From positions 62,001-126,000 of the forward strand of contig JAOPKE010000003.1 of assembly GCA_025517465.1 (NCBI GenBank): a stretch of 64,000 bases of DNA. The letters run 5' to 3'. The DNA is from Halobacteria archaeon HArc-gm2 (GTDB taxonomy: Archaea > Halobacteriota > Halobacteria > Halobacteriales > Haloarculaceae). Within the stretch, counting starts at the first letter, position 1. Each line of letters begins with the position of its first letter. Made by a program: the position numbers and the translations under genes. Below, piece after piece: positions 16,876 to 26,216 of this stretch. The notes below the pieces were generated by a model that did not search any database, was not told the DNA's origin, and saw nothing but the letters and a program-made list of their open reading frames with translations.

Positions 16876-17658
16876 CTATTTGGCTCCGCTCATTCGCCGT
16901 TCGACGGTCCGGCGGCGGTCCGTGATCCACTCACCCAGATCGGCGATTACGGAGAGGACGGGATACGTCTCGTCGAGCGCCTGGTACACGTACGCGGGGA
17001 CGTCCGGCGCAGACCGGGGAACCCAGAGCTTCCGGTGCTGCCGACGGATGGCAGCCTGTCTATCTGCAGCCACTTCGTCACATTCCGTTTGCAGGTTTTG
17101 CAGCGTCGACCGGCGCCCCTCGAGCGCGCTAAACGACAGATTCTCGTCCTCGTCGTCGACCGTTCCTTCCACCCGGTCCAAGATGCCGTGGATCCGTTCC
17201 TCGGTGTCGGCCAGCGACTCCCGCTCGGCGTCGAGCGTCGACAGAAATCGCTCCCGCTCGTCCAGCGCCTGTTCTGTCTTCGCGAGCACCGACTGCTTGC
17301 AGTACTCGCCGAAGTGCCCCTGGAGGAGCGCCGCTGCGACGTCCGCACCGAACTCGGCCTCGAGGCTCTCTACGTAACTGTCGCCGTACTCCTCGTCGTA
17401 GTGTGGGACGCTCATCACTGTCCCCACGTACGCGTCGCGGACGGTGGCCAGACCCGTCGTCTGGGGTGTCTGGAGCTGTCGTTTTGGGCCCTGCATGGGC
17501 GTCGGCTCGACGACGTCCACGTCCCGGACCCGGTCGAGGAAGGACGAGAGGGCGTCGCGCTCGTCAGTTGTTCGCTGTGTTTCGACGGCCAGGGCGCGCC
17601 GTGCGGCCTCAAGGGGGTCGTCCGGCGTTCGGTCCGCGCGGACCGGGTCGGCTGTCAT
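16876..17658 (-). CDS. DUF7260-type haloarchaeal hypothetical protein
   Basis: This acidic, largely helical protein of 260 residues resembles the haloarchaea-restricted DUF7260 family; its function is unknown. The middle (about residues 100-200) is heptad-rich and probably coiled coil, and the end has SVIADLGEWITDRRRTVERR. Start choice: a TATA-like element lies on the minus strand at about 17691-17699, so a leaderless transcript should begin near 17670. That favours the ATG at 17658 over the ATG at 17685, which is too close to the TATA box. No operon partner is visible. Confidence 0.65.
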   Translation of the reverse strand: MTADPVRADRTPDDPLEAARRALAVETQRTTDERDALSSFLDRVRDVDVVEPTPMQGPKRQLQTPQTTGLATVRDAYVGTVMSVPHYDEEYGDSYVESLEAEFGADVAAALLQGHFGEYCKQSVLAKTEQALDERERFLSTLDAERESLADTEERIHGILDRVEGTVDDEDENLSFSALEGRRSTLQNLQTECDEVAADRQAAIRRQHRKLWVPRSAPDVPAYVYQALDETYPVLSVIADLGEWITDRRRTVERRMSGAK

Positions 17659-17685
17659 TAGCCGAAACTCGTCGAACCCGTCCAT

Positions 17686-18166
17686 AAGGCGTTATAATAC
17701 TGCTACCGAGCGCTCAGGTCGGATCAGAACGGTACGTAGTTAGCCGCAGTCGAGTGGTGACTCTGAGTGGTACGTACTGTCGAAATAGAACGACTAGAGG
17801 ATTCCTTGTACCCACTCCAGCTGGGGCCGGTCGAGAGCGCCACCAGCGCCGAGTCGACACACATCTTTGAGGAGATCCAGAAACGGACATCCTCGTACGC
17901 CATTCGTATCACTGCTTCGAAGGGATCGATTCACCAGTTTCTGCACAGGGCGGCGACGGTGAGCCTCTCCGGCGTCGCCATCGCCTTCCGCTCGACGCGT
18001 CACATGCACTGCCCTGATTCATCGTGTCTGGGATAGCCGAACGCCTCGCCGAGCCCGCTCGTGACTGGCGTCTGTGGTCGACGGAGTCGTCTTTCGCTAG
18101 TTTCCCGTACTGGATATCGTCACTGGGCACCCGAGTTAGCGGATTTCAACTGGCAACTGATTTTGA
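17686..18166. other. gene-poor lower-GC stretch
   Basis: This 481-base interval between two minus-strand genes holds the promoter of the DUF7260 gene at its left edge and one weak 89-codon frame (17767-18036, plus). The composition is less GC-rich than the surrounding operons, and several short frames on both strands are interrupted. It looks like eroded or recently acquired DNA. I see no structured RNA, repeat or complete gene in it. Confidence 0.4.
17767..18036 (+). CDS. possible hypothetical protein or gene remnant
   Basis: This 89-codon frame starts with ATG and has a plausible protein-like composition in its first half (EIERLEDSLYPLQLGPVES). I recognise no domain. The second half contains a His/Cys-rich end without a clear zinc pattern. 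It sits in a gene-poor stretch and has no obvious promoter, so it may be the remains of a larger gene or a chance frame. Confidence 0.2.
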   Translation: MVRTVEIERLEDSLYPLQLGPVESATSAESTHIFEEIQKRTSSYAIRITASKGSIHQFLHRAATVSLSGVAIAFRSTRHMHCPDSSCLG

Positions 18167-19264
18167 TTATCGGTCGTCGCCCGTTACGTCGATGGCGACC
18201 AGTTCACCCATCACACCAGCGTAGAGTTGTCCATCCGATACGAGTATACACGAGGTGGGGTATTCGGTCTCCACGTACCACCGCTCAGTGCCGTCGTGTG
18301 AGAACGCATAGACCCCGTGGTCGGTCCCGGCATACACCCCGCTCGCGTCGGCAAGCGGGCTCGCGAAATCGGAATCCCTGACAGTGTAATCCCAGCGCAT
18401 CTCACCGCTATCCTGGTCGTATGCAACGAGGCGGCCGTCGTCATTCTCGTCTGGGTACGTTCCGACGTATACCTGTTCGTCTCCCGTGGTTATTCCGGAG
18501 GGGCTGATAGCCGGTGTCTCGGCGGTCCAGTTGACGGATCCGGTCGAGCGATCGAGAGCCACCAGACGGCCAATTTCTTGGTCGCGGCCAGTTGCTGCAT
18601 ACACAGTGTCGGCGGCGACGACCGGTGGACGACCCTCCCACTCGAGGTCGTGTTGCCAGCGCGACGTTCCATCAGCGTCCATGCAGTGGACCACGCCAGC
18701 AGCCTCGTTACAGGCGACGACGCCGTCGTCAGTCGGAGCGAGGGACAGTTCCTCTCGGGCACCGATCGCTGTCAGCCACTCTTCCGTCTCGGAACTCCGG
18801 GAGACAGAAATGAGATCTGACCCCCCAGCGTAGACGTGGCTTCCCGTGGCCACCACGGATGACATCGCAGCCGAGCCTGCGGTCCACAGATCGGACCCGT
18901 CTTGCAGGGAAAGAGCGCGCACGCCGTCGCAGCTGGGTACGTATATGCGCTGGCTGTCTGCGGCAACTGCCTTCCGCAAACAAGTGGTTTCGTCAGAGTG
19001 GAGATTCGGTTCGTCCTCGACGTGTCGAGACCATCTCTCCTCGCCGGTCCCCGTCTCGATCGAGTACAGGTCTGTGCCCGTGGAGAAGTACAGCGCGTCG
19101 TCAACGATTGCGATATCGTAGGAAACAGGCGAGCGATGCCAGATGATTCGGTCGTGGGACAGCGTCGCCTGTGGACCGCTCGAATACGAACACCCTGCCA
19201 GCAACGATCCGAAGGTGGCGCCTGTAGCTGTGAGTAGTTTCCGCCGTTCAAACGAGCTAGCCAT
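18167..19264 (-). CDS. Tat lipoprotein with PQQ-like beta-propeller repeats
   Basis: The 365-residue protein begins with a short Tat-like signal (ERRKLLTATGATFG) and a lipobox, LAGC, placing the mature lipoprotein outside the membrane. The rest consists of PQQ-type propeller blades, seen as recurring motifs such as LYSIETGTGEERW, LVALDRSTGSVNW and LVAYDQDSGEMRW, and is similar in build to BamB-like scaffolds. No catalytic residues or cytochrome motif are evident, so it is more likely a binding or scaffold protein than a dehydrogenase. Codon use is less GC-biased than its neighbours. Confidence 0.75.
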   Translation of the reverse strand: MASSFERRKLLTATGATFGSLLAGCSYSSGPQATLSHDRIIWHRSPVSYDIAIVDDALYFSTGTDLYSIETGTGEERWSRHVEDEPNLHSDETTCLRKAVAADSQRIYVPSCDGVRALSLQDGSDLWTAGSAAMSSVVATGSHVYAGGSDLISVSRSSETEEWLTAIGAREELSLAPTDDGVVACNEAAGVVHCMDADGTSRWQHDLEWEGRPPVVAADTVYAATGRDQEIGRLVALDRSTGSVNWTAETPAISPSGITTGDEQVYVGTYPDENDDGRLVAYDQDSGEMRWDYTVRDSDFASPLADASGVYAGTDHGVYAFSHDGTERWYVETEYPTSCILVSDGQLYAGVMGELVAIDVTGDDR

Positions 19265-19750
19265 CGCTTCGGTATGTGATATCGGTGTGAAAAGTAATTT
19301 CGTTTATCCCGGATCTGAAAAAACAAGACTCTTCGAATGGAAATTTGCTAGAACGGAACCGGAAATTAGAACCGGGTTCGACAGGCCCCCAACGGTCTTC
19401 GCGTCACGTGCACCGGCTGGACTCATTGTGTCGTGGGTACCCAGAGCCCCTGTCGAGGCGGTCGGCAGGGTCCCACTCGGGTGAATAGCGACCTTCGTCG
19501 TTCCACGCGTAGTATCGGACGTGTGTCTCTCCATAGCTGGGGAACCGCGGATGGTCAGCGACGATGTAGGTGGGCCTGGTTTCACTACTGAGGGTCACAG
19601 TAGCTTCGTCTTTCGGGGTTTCGAAGTTGCCCACGTGCGTCGAATCGAGGACCGTTCCGTTGGCGTCGTAGAGGCGCACATCACTGGCCGGTTTGGCTCG
19701 CCACCGGAAGTCAGCCAAATTTTTACTGCCACTACCAGCACGTTCGGTAC
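19265..19750. other. intergenic region with remnant and promoter
   Basis: This 486-base stretch between two divergent genes contains AT-rich sequence at 19290-19360 (likely the promoter side of the lipoprotein gene), the minus-strand remnant described separately, and a TATA-like AAATTTTTAC at about 19717-19726. The last lies 25-30 bases before the GTG at 19751 and probably drives the downstream gene without a leader. Confidence 0.45.
19404..19705 (-). pseudogene. C-terminal remnant of a secreted-type protein
   Basis: The minus strand has an open frame whose translation looks like a beta-rich domain (ASDVRLYDANGTVLDST, then VTLSSETRPTYIVADHP). No credible start codon lies near its beginning: further upstream the frame runs into the promoter and first codons of the oppositely oriented gene at 19751. 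I therefore read it as the surviving tail of a truncated gene. The left limit is the stop codon; the right limit is approximate. No family was recognised. Confidence 0.35.
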
Positions 19751-21028
19751 GTGGTCTCCCGCAGCCAGGCACGGAACTATCGCCCGCTGCCGAAACTCCT
19801 CGCGGTCGTCGTGGCGAACGCCCTCCCGCTCGTCGGCGTCGGTCTGCTCGGCTGGAACCTCGCCGCGCTCGTCACGCTCTACTGGCTCGAACTCGGTGTC
19901 CTCTCCCTGTGGGCGCTGGCCCGGGCCCTGTTCGCCGGTCGCCCCTCGGAATTCGACGGAGACCCGCTGATCGCTGGGGCACTCGCCGCCAAGCCCGTCG
20001 GGATACCCGTCCCGTGGACCGGGCTGTGCATCCATCTCTCGTCGCTCCTGGTGCTCCCAGTCGGCGTCGGTCTCCTCGCACTCGTCTGGTTCTTCGCCGG
20101 CGCCATGACCGTCGGCGTGCTCGGCCCCGTCGCACTCGGTCCGGACGTGCTGACGTCGGTGGTGGTCGCCGGGTTCGGCATCGTCCTCAGCGAGGGCGCC
20201 TCGACGGTCCACGACTACTTCTATCGCGGCGGCTACCGCGAGCACAGCGCCCAGACGGCGATACAGGGCGTCTTCGTTCGCGGCGCGGTAATCGGTCTCG
20301 GGGGGATGGTCACGGCGATGGTCGTGGGCCTCGGTGTGGGCTCGGTGTCGATGGACGACCATATCAGAGCCGTCGACCCCTCAATCGTCGGGGTACCGCT
20401 GTTGGTGGGGATCGTCCTCGTCAAGTTCGGCTTCGATCTCGCGAGCCTGTACCGGGACCGCCTGACCGAATTCGACGAGGCGACCTTCATCCAGTTCGGG
20501 TGGGCGTACGACCCGCCCACCAGCGACGGGGTCGAGCCACTCCGGGCGGACTCGATCACCCGAGTACGGCCGACCGTTCTCGGCCGGTTGCTCGGTGGCG
20601 TCTCGATTGCACACGCCCGACGCCATCCCAGTGGCTGGGTCGGCGGCGCGTTTCTCATCCTCGTCGCAGGACTCTTCGCGACCGGGCAGGCCTGGGACGT
20701 CGTCCTCGTCTTCGCCGTTGGTGGGCTCCTCGTCCCGCTCGGGGTCGGTACACTCGACTACTGGCTGCGGTACGGCGGCGTCGAGTATCGCGTCGCCGAG
20801 GACCGAATCGTCGCCTGCGACAGATTGTTCCGGACGCGACTGTGGCGCGTCGAACGGTGGGACGAGACCGGCGTGCGCGTCGAACGCGACCGACTGGACG
20901 CGTGGCTCGACACGTCGACGGTCGTCATCGAGTGTCCCGACGAGGACCATCGGCTACCGCGTCTCCGGGAGCCAGCGCCGGTTCACGAGGTCTTCGACCG
21001 GCGAACTGGCGAGGCGTGGGCCGGCTGA
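19751..21028 (+). CDS. DUF6498 polytopic membrane protein
   Basis: This 425-residue integral membrane protein has about eight hydrophobic segments and resembles haloarchaeal DUF6498 proteins, whose function is unknown. The N-terminal half holds three pairs of helices, including ALPLVGVGLLGWNLAALVTLYWLELGVL. The C-terminal 80 residues are soluble and beta-rich (VEYRVAEDRIVACDRLFRTRLW), like a small PH-type domain. GTG at 19751 is supported by a TATA-like element about 28 bases upstream. No partner genes suggest a pathway. Confidence 0.65.
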   Translation: MVSRSQARNYRPLPKLLAVVVANALPLVGVGLLGWNLAALVTLYWLELGVLSLWALARALFAGRPSEFDGDPLIAGALAAKPVGIPVPWTGLCIHLSSLLVLPVGVGLLALVWFFAGAMTVGVLGPVALGPDVLTSVVVAGFGIVLSEGASTVHDYFYRGGYREHSAQTAIQGVFVRGAVIGLGGMVTAMVVGLGVGSVSMDDHIRAVDPSIVGVPLLVGIVLVKFGFDLASLYRDRLTEFDEATFIQFGWAYDPPTSDGVEPLRADSITRVRPTVLGRLLGGVSIAHARRHPSGWVGGAFLILVAGLFATGQAWDVVLVFAVGGLLVPLGVGTLDYWLRYGGVEYRVAEDRIVACDRLFRTRLWRVERWDETGVRVERDRLDAWLDTSTVVIECPDEDHRLPRLREPAPVHEVFDRRTGEAWAG

Positions 21029-21207
21029 GGAGTGAGGGACAAGCCACCGAAGCCGAGTGCGGAAGCCGACAGCGACGGTGGTGACGTCATCACGAGTGGG
21101 GCGCCGTGCATCGAGAGACCGCCGATCGTGTCGATCGCGGCGTCGGCCGGGACAGGCAGTACCACACCAGCCCAACACTCAAGCACCCTCTCGCTGACAC
21201 GAACGGT

Positions 21208-21984
21208 ATGAACGATCCGGACGGGGAGAACCGAAAACTGTGGGACGAGTGGAGCGACGAGTTCCAGGCGCTCTGGAACGCGGACACCGACGAGGGCGGG
21301 CTCCCCCCGGTGTACTCCCCGCTGCCGGACCCCGAGGACCTGGCAAAGTGGCAGGCCGAGCGACTCCCCGACCGCGAGGATCTGGATTTCGTGGAACTGG
21401 GCTGTGGCGGCGGACAGGGAACGGTCGGGACAGCCAGCGAGGGCGTGGGCACCGCCGTCGGCGTCGACTTCTCGTTCCAGCAACTTCGCCACGCGACCCG
21501 CGTCAGGAACGTCTACGGCGCCGACGCCCAGTTCGTCACCGGCGACGTGGCGGACCTGCCGCTGGCCGACGGCGCGTTCGACCTGGCCTACTCGGGGTAC
21601 GTCTACTTCATGGTCGAAGACGTCGACGGGGCGCTGGCCGAAGCGAGGCGCGTGCTCCGGGACGGCGGACTCCTCACGTTCCAGATTCCACATCCGTTTC
21701 ACGAGCAGTTCGACCCGGCGACCGTGGAACTCGAGCGGAGCTACCACGACACCGGCCCGCGACGCGACAAGAACGACGATATCCTCCACGACGACATCGT
21801 CGTCTTCGACCGGACGATCGGCGACCTCCACGGCGCCCTCGTCGACGCCGGATTCACGGTCCGGGAGCTGTTCGAAACCCCGCGGAGCGACGACCCGGAC
21901 GACTACGACGAGGACGACAGCACGTCGCCGGAACTGCTGGCGATGGTGCCGCGGACGCTCGGCTTCTGGGCGGTCGCGGAGTAG
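21208..21984 (+). CDS. class I SAM-dependent methyltransferase
   Basis: A Methyltransf_11-type enzyme of 258 residues. The SAM-binding motif I is VELGCGGGQGT, the acidic motif II lies in AVGVDFSFQQL, and motif IV is FDLAYSGYVYFMVED. The C-terminal part (HPFHEQFDPATVELERSYHDTG) is typical of small-molecule methyltransferases, but the substrate is unclear. I start at ATG 21208 because the upstream extension to 21106 is Arg/Asp-rich and not family-like. It stands alone. Confidence 0.75.
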   Translation: MNDPDGENRKLWDEWSDEFQALWNADTDEGGLPPVYSPLPDPEDLAKWQAERLPDREDLDFVELGCGGGQGTVGTASEGVGTAVGVDFSFQQLRHATRVRNVYGADAQFVTGDVADLPLADGAFDLAYSGYVYFMVEDVDGALAEARRVLRDGGLLTFQIPHPFHEQFDPATVELERSYHDTGPRRDKNDDILHDDIVVFDRTIGDLHGALVDAGFTVRELFETPRSDDPDDYDEDDSTSPELLAMVPRTLGFWAVAE

Positions 21985-22315
21985 CGCGCGGTCCGGCGGC
22001 TGGTCGGAGCCACCCCAGACCTGACAGCACAAAGATACTCAGATCTGTGTCAACAAGTAATTTAACAACACCAGTTGTTGTCCAAGTTGGTTCCGCACAC
22101 CAGTATTGACCATGCGTGTGTGTTGCGGAGCCCCAGGCTGCCCTTCACGCCCGGTTCGTCACGCGACGTACTCAACCCTGGCGTGAAGCACTCCCACCCA
22201 CCGTTTCTGTGATGCGCGCTACGACGTCGTCTGACCGCCGTTGCCGATCCCGCCCGCGGCGCCCAAGACGAAAGGCATCTCGTCATCGAAGTCGAACTTC
22301 TCGCTCGTGGAGACC
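21985..22315. other. intergenic stretch with two hairpins, possible insertion-sequence scar
   Basis: This 331-base region between convergent genes contains no credible gene. An AT-rich hairpin AACAAC-ACCA-GTTGTT lies at about 22063-22078, and CTTCACGCC (22143-22151) pairs perfectly with GGCGTGAAG (22180-22188). The second structure and its CACTCCCACCCACC flank look like the right end of an IS200/IS605-type element, but no transposase or TnpB frame remains. The hairpins could equally be terminators for the two converging genes. Confidence 0.35.
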
Positions 22316-23356
22316 TCAGGCTTCGACACGTACCATCACCTTGATCGCCTCCCGCTGGTCCATCGCCTCGTAGCCTTCCGGGACGCCGTCGAGGTCGACA
22401 GTCTTCGTGAATATGGGTGACGGGTCTAGCGTTCCCTGGAGCACGTCGGCCATGAGTTCCTCGGCGTACTGTCGTACCGGCGCGGGACCACCGGTGAACG
22501 AAGCGTTCCTGAAGAACAGCTGTTCGACGAACTCGGCACTCTCGACGTGGGGGACACCGACGTACCCGACGTGTCCACCGGGGCGGACCACCTTCGCGGC
22601 AGTCTCCAGCGCCGCTTCGGCACCGACGCACTCGAGGACGTGATTCGCGCCGCCGTACGTGAGTTCCCGGGCCTCCTCGACGGCCTCCTCGCCGCGGGCG
22701 GAGACGACCTCTGTCGCGCCGAACTCCCGGGCGAGTTCGAGGCGGTCCTCGTGGTGGCCCATCGCTACGATACGCTCGGCGCCGAGGCGTTTTGCGGCGA
22801 GCACGCCGCAGAGGCCGACCGCGCCGTCGCCGACCACGACGGCCGTGTCGCCGGCCTCGACGTTCGCACAGACCGCGGCGTGGTGGCCAGTTCCCATGAC
22901 GTCCGTCAGCGGGAGCAGGGATTCGAGGGCGTCCTCGTCGTCGGCGTACCGGTCGGGAACGCGGACGAGCGTGCCGTTGGCGTGGGGCGAGCGGACGTAC
23001 TCGCCCTGTGCGCCGCCGTTGTCCTCGTTCCAGGAGGCGCCGTTGACACAGGCGGTGTGGAGTCCCTTGCGGCAGAACTCACACTCGCCGCAGCTGATCG
23101 CGAACGGAGCGAACACGCGGTCGCCCGGTTCGACGTGGCGGACCTCGTCGCCCACCTCCTCGACGACCCCCATCGGTTCGTGGCCGACGGGTGCGCCATC
23201 GGCCCTGTCCTCCTTACCGCGGTAGAACCAGAGGTCAGACCCGCAGATCGCCGTGTGGGTGATCCGAACGATGGCGTCCGTCGGGTCCTCGATTTCGGGC
23301 CTGTCTCGCTCTTCGATACTGATGTCGCCTGGGCCGCGATACACTGCTGCCTTCAT
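22316..23356 (-). CDS. zinc-dependent alcohol dehydrogenase-like protein
   Basis: A medium-chain dehydrogenase of 346 residues. Catalytic-zinc ligands are in AICGSDLWFY and GHEPMGVVEEVGDEV; the structural zinc site is CGECEFCRKGLHTAC with all four cysteines. The NAD(P)-binding stretch is GDTAVVVGDGAVGLCGVLAAKRLGA. It resembles the glutathione-independent formaldehyde or threonine-type dehydrogenases often annotated as zinc-dependent alcohol dehydrogenase in haloarchaea. Substrate cannot be set from sequence. It is divergent from the MATE pump across 166 bases. Confidence 0.82.
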   Translation of the reverse strand: MKAAVYRGPGDISIEERDRPEIEDPTDAIVRITHTAICGSDLWFYRGKEDRADGAPVGHEPMGVVEEVGDEVRHVEPGDRVFAPFAISCGECEFCRKGLHTACVNGASWNEDNGGAQGEYVRSPHANGTLVRVPDRYADDEDALESLLPLTDVMGTGHHAAVCANVEAGDTAVVVGDGAVGLCGVLAAKRLGAERIVAMGHHEDRLELAREFGATEVVSARGEEAVEEARELTYGGANHVLECVGAEAALETAAKVVRPGGHVGYVGVPHVESAEFVEQLFFRNASFTGGPAPVRQYAEELMADVLQGTLDPSPIFTKTVDLDGVPEGYEAMDQREAIKVMVRVEA

Positions 23357-23522
23357 CGTTCACCTCAGAATGCGTGACCGACTGGCAAGTGTCCGACGCT
23401 ATACGGGCGGCGTGTTCAAATGGCACTCCGAGTCGAGCGCGGCCGACACGATCTAGCGTTCGGACCGGCCGACCCCGAAAGTTCGAAACGCTGATTCGCC
23501 CGTTTCCCGTCTCCCGAGGTGG

Positions 23523-24893
23523 ATGGTCGACTACGACCGGCTGTTCGGGCTCTGGCGGCGGACCGTCTCGCTGTCCTGGCCGATTAGCGTCCAGCAGGCG
23601 CTGACGACGCTGATGCGGACGGTCGACGTCGTCGTCGCGGGGCTGTTCGCGCCGGCGTACGTCACCGCCATCGGGCTCGCCGACCTGTACGCCCAGGTCC
23701 CGTTGCGGATCGGACTCGGGCTGGGAACGGGCGCCATCGCCCTGTCGAGCCAGGACACCGGCCGGGCGGCCACGGCGACCCGTGACCGGGCGATCACCCA
23801 GGCGTTCCTGATCGGCGCACTGGCGGGTCTGCCGCTCGTCGTCCTCGGACTACTGTTCTCGGACGCCTTCATCGCCGTCCTCGGCGCCGAGGCCGAGGTC
23901 GTCAGGCTCGGTGCGCAGTACCTCACGCTCGTGTTCGCCGCCGCGCCGATGCGCATCGTCGGCCTGGTCGGCGCCCGGTCGCTCCAGGGCACGGGCGACA
24001 CGATCACGCCGATGGTCGTCAACGGCGGCGCGAACCTCTGCAACGCGGTCGCGACGGTCGTGCTCGCGCTCGGGCTCGGACCGGTCCCGGCGTTCGGCAT
24101 CGTCGGCATCGGGCTGGCGACGCTGCTGGCGCGGACCGTCGAGGCCCTGGCGATAACGGGGGCTATCGCGAGCGCCCGGACCGACCTCTCGTTCGCCCGG
24201 CCGCGGTCGCTCACTATCACCCGCCAGATCGTCGGCGTCAGCCTCCCGAACCTGGCCGAGGGGATGAGTGCGTCGCTCGCGAACTTCCCGTTCAACGCGC
24301 TGTTGCTCGTGTTCGGGACGGAGGTCAACGCCGCCTATCACATCGGACGCCGGATCTACCAGCAGCTCGCGGGGCCGATCTACCGGGCCGTCAACACCGC
24401 CGCGAGCATCACCGTCGGGCAGTCGCTGGGCGAGGGTGACCCCGCAGGCGCGCGCTACGCCGGGTTCGCCATCGCGGCACTGAGTATCCTCACGATGGGG
24501 GCCGCGGGCGTCGTCCTGGTCGCCGGCGCCGGCCCCATCGCGTCGGTGTTCACCGACGACCCGGAGACGCTCGCGTACGCGGCCGCGTTCACCCGCGTGT
24601 TCGGCGTCTCGATGCTGTTCTTCGGGGTCTTCTTCCCCTTCGCCGGCAGCCTGCGCGGCGCCGGCGACACCCGGACGCCCTTTTACGCGCGGGCCATCGG
24701 GACGTTCGTCTTCATGCTCGGTGGGTCGTACCTGCTCGCGATTCCGCTGGGCTGGGGCCTGTCCGGCGTCTACGTCGGCCTCGTCCTGAGCTACGTCTGC
24801 TGGGCGGTCATCGCCGTCGGCGGCTTCGTCTGGGGCGACTGGGCCGACCGCGCGGCCGGGATGATGGCCGAGCGGGCCGAGGTCTCCGATTGA
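23523..24893 (+). CDS. MATE family efflux transporter
   Basis: This 456-residue protein has about twelve membrane helices in two MatE halves, which should export cationic compounds using sodium or proton gradients. Family-like segments are LSWPISVQQALTTLMRTVDVV at the start, RIVGLVGARSLQGTGDTITPM before the middle loop and FPFAGSLRGAGDTRTPFYAR in the second half; the LQGTGDT and LRGAGDT pair marks the internal duplication. It is one of two MATE genes in the window and shows no TetR operator like the other. Confidence 0.85.
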   Translation: MVDYDRLFGLWRRTVSLSWPISVQQALTTLMRTVDVVVAGLFAPAYVTAIGLADLYAQVPLRIGLGLGTGAIALSSQDTGRAATATRDRAITQAFLIGALAGLPLVVLGLLFSDAFIAVLGAEAEVVRLGAQYLTLVFAAAPMRIVGLVGARSLQGTGDTITPMVVNGGANLCNAVATVVLALGLGPVPAFGIVGIGLATLLARTVEALAITGAIASARTDLSFARPRSLTITRQIVGVSLPNLAEGMSASLANFPFNALLLVFGTEVNAAYHIGRRIYQQLAGPIYRAVNTAASITVGQSLGEGDPAGARYAGFAIAALSILTMGAAGVVLVAGAGPIASVFTDDPETLAYAAAFTRVFGVSMLFFGVFFPFAGSLRGAGDTRTPFYARAIGTFVFMLGGSYLLAIPLGWGLSGVYVGLVLSYVCWAVIAVGGFVWGDWADRAAGMMAERAEVSD

Positions 24894-24924
24894 TAGAGCC
24901 GGTCGTAACGACGGTCGCCGTGCC

Positions 24925-26049
24925 TCACTCCAGCTTCGCGGCCCGCTCGTCCTCGCTCGCCCGCTCTGCTTCGTCCAGCCGAACAGAGGTCCCCCGCTCG
25001 CTGGACTCGTAGACGGCGTCGATGACGCGCTGGACCAGCAGGCCCTCCTCGACGTGGTTCATCGCGGGGCGCTCGCCCGATCGCACGCCGTCGAGGAAGG
25101 CGGCGGCCTCCTCCACGTACCGGTCCCGGTCCGGGTCGCCCGAGAGCGTCGTGTCCCGGTGGTGGTCCAGGGCGCGGTCGTCGGAGCCGAGGACTTCGAG
25201 TTCGTCGCCGCCGATGGCGAGGCGGGCACCGCCTTCGGTGCCGCGGACGTGGAACTCGTGGTCGGGCTCGCGGTTCGTCGCCCACGCGACCTCCAGCGAG
25301 ATGGTGGTGTCGTCGGCACAGCGCAACAGGAGGGTCGCAGAGTCCTCGACGTCGCGCTCGCCCTCGGTTGCGTCCCAGCCACCGGCGAAGTCGTCGGGGT
25401 CGACGTAGGACTCGCCGCTGATGAACGTATCACGGGTGACGCCGGAGACCTCGACGACGTCGGGGAAGCCAGCCAGGTAGAGCGCGTAGTCGATGGCGTG
25501 GACGCCGATGTCGATGAGCGCGCCGCCACCGGAGAGGTCCTCGTTCGTGAACCACGAGTCGAGGCCGGGGATGCCGCGGCGGCGGACGAACGCGCCCTCG
25601 ACGGCCTCGACGTCGCCGAACTCGCCGTCGGCCTGGTAGGCCCTGAACAGCGACGGCGCGGCGGCGAAGCGGTTGCTGAACCCGACCATGCAGAAGGCGT
25701 CCGATGCCTCGTCGGCGGCGACGATCCGTTCGGCGGCGGGCAGCGAGTCGGCCAGTGGCTTCTCGCAGAGGACGTGGATATCGCGTTCGAGGGCGGCCGT
25801 CGCGGCCGGTTCGTGGAACGCGTTGGGCGTCGTGATGACGACGGCGTCCAGGTCGAGTTCGTCGTACATCGCCACGTGGTCGTCGAATGTCACCGCGTCG
25901 AAGGCGGCGGCGAACTCGTCGCGGGCCTCGGTGACGACGTCCGAGCCGCCGACCACGTCGGCGCCGAGCGCGGCGAGGTTGCTTGCGTGCTGAGTGCCCA
26001 TCCCGCCGAGACCGACGATGCCGACGGCAGGGGAATCGGAAGTTGACAT
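24925..26049 (-). CDS. Gfo/Idh/MocA family oxidoreductase
   Basis: The 374-residue protein has the N-terminal Rossmann fold with GIVGLGGMGTQHASNLAALG and the EKP motif in HVLCEKPLADSLPAAE; the C-terminal half is the alpha/beta substrate domain with DIGVHAIDYALYLAG. Members oxidise or reduce sugars such as inositol, glucose-fructose or sugar nucleotides. The real start is ATG at 26047-26049; the longer frame adds a non-homologous 12-residue leader. It is convergent with the MATE gene and divergent from the histidine kinase. No sugar operon surrounds it. Confidence 0.82.
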   Translation of the reverse strand: MSTSDSPAVGIVGLGGMGTQHASNLAALGADVVGGSDVVTEARDEFAAAFDAVTFDDHVAMYDELDLDAVVITTPNAFHEPAATAALERDIHVLCEKPLADSLPAAERIVAADEASDAFCMVGFSNRFAAAPSLFRAYQADGEFGDVEAVEGAFVRRRGIPGLDSWFTNEDLSGGGALIDIGVHAIDYALYLAGFPDVVEVSGVTRDTFISGESYVDPDDFAGGWDATEGERDVEDSATLLLRCADDTTISLEVAWATNREPDHEFHVRGTEGGARLAIGGDELEVLGSDDRALDHHRDTTLSGDPDRDRYVEEAAAFLDGVRSGERPAMNHVEEGLLVQRVIDAVYESSERGTSVRLDEAERASEDERAAKLE

Positions 26050-26216
26050 TACGTATCCGTCTCTCGTCCACCAACATGAATCCATCTTATATCGAGATTG
26101 AGAAAACGTGCCGACCAGCTCGACGCCAATCGGTTACGTCCCGCCGCGACGGGGCAGGTGCGTCGGGAACTGTCCTTTCGCCAGGCGTTTATTGGCGGAT
26201 GCCCTCTCCTGGAACC

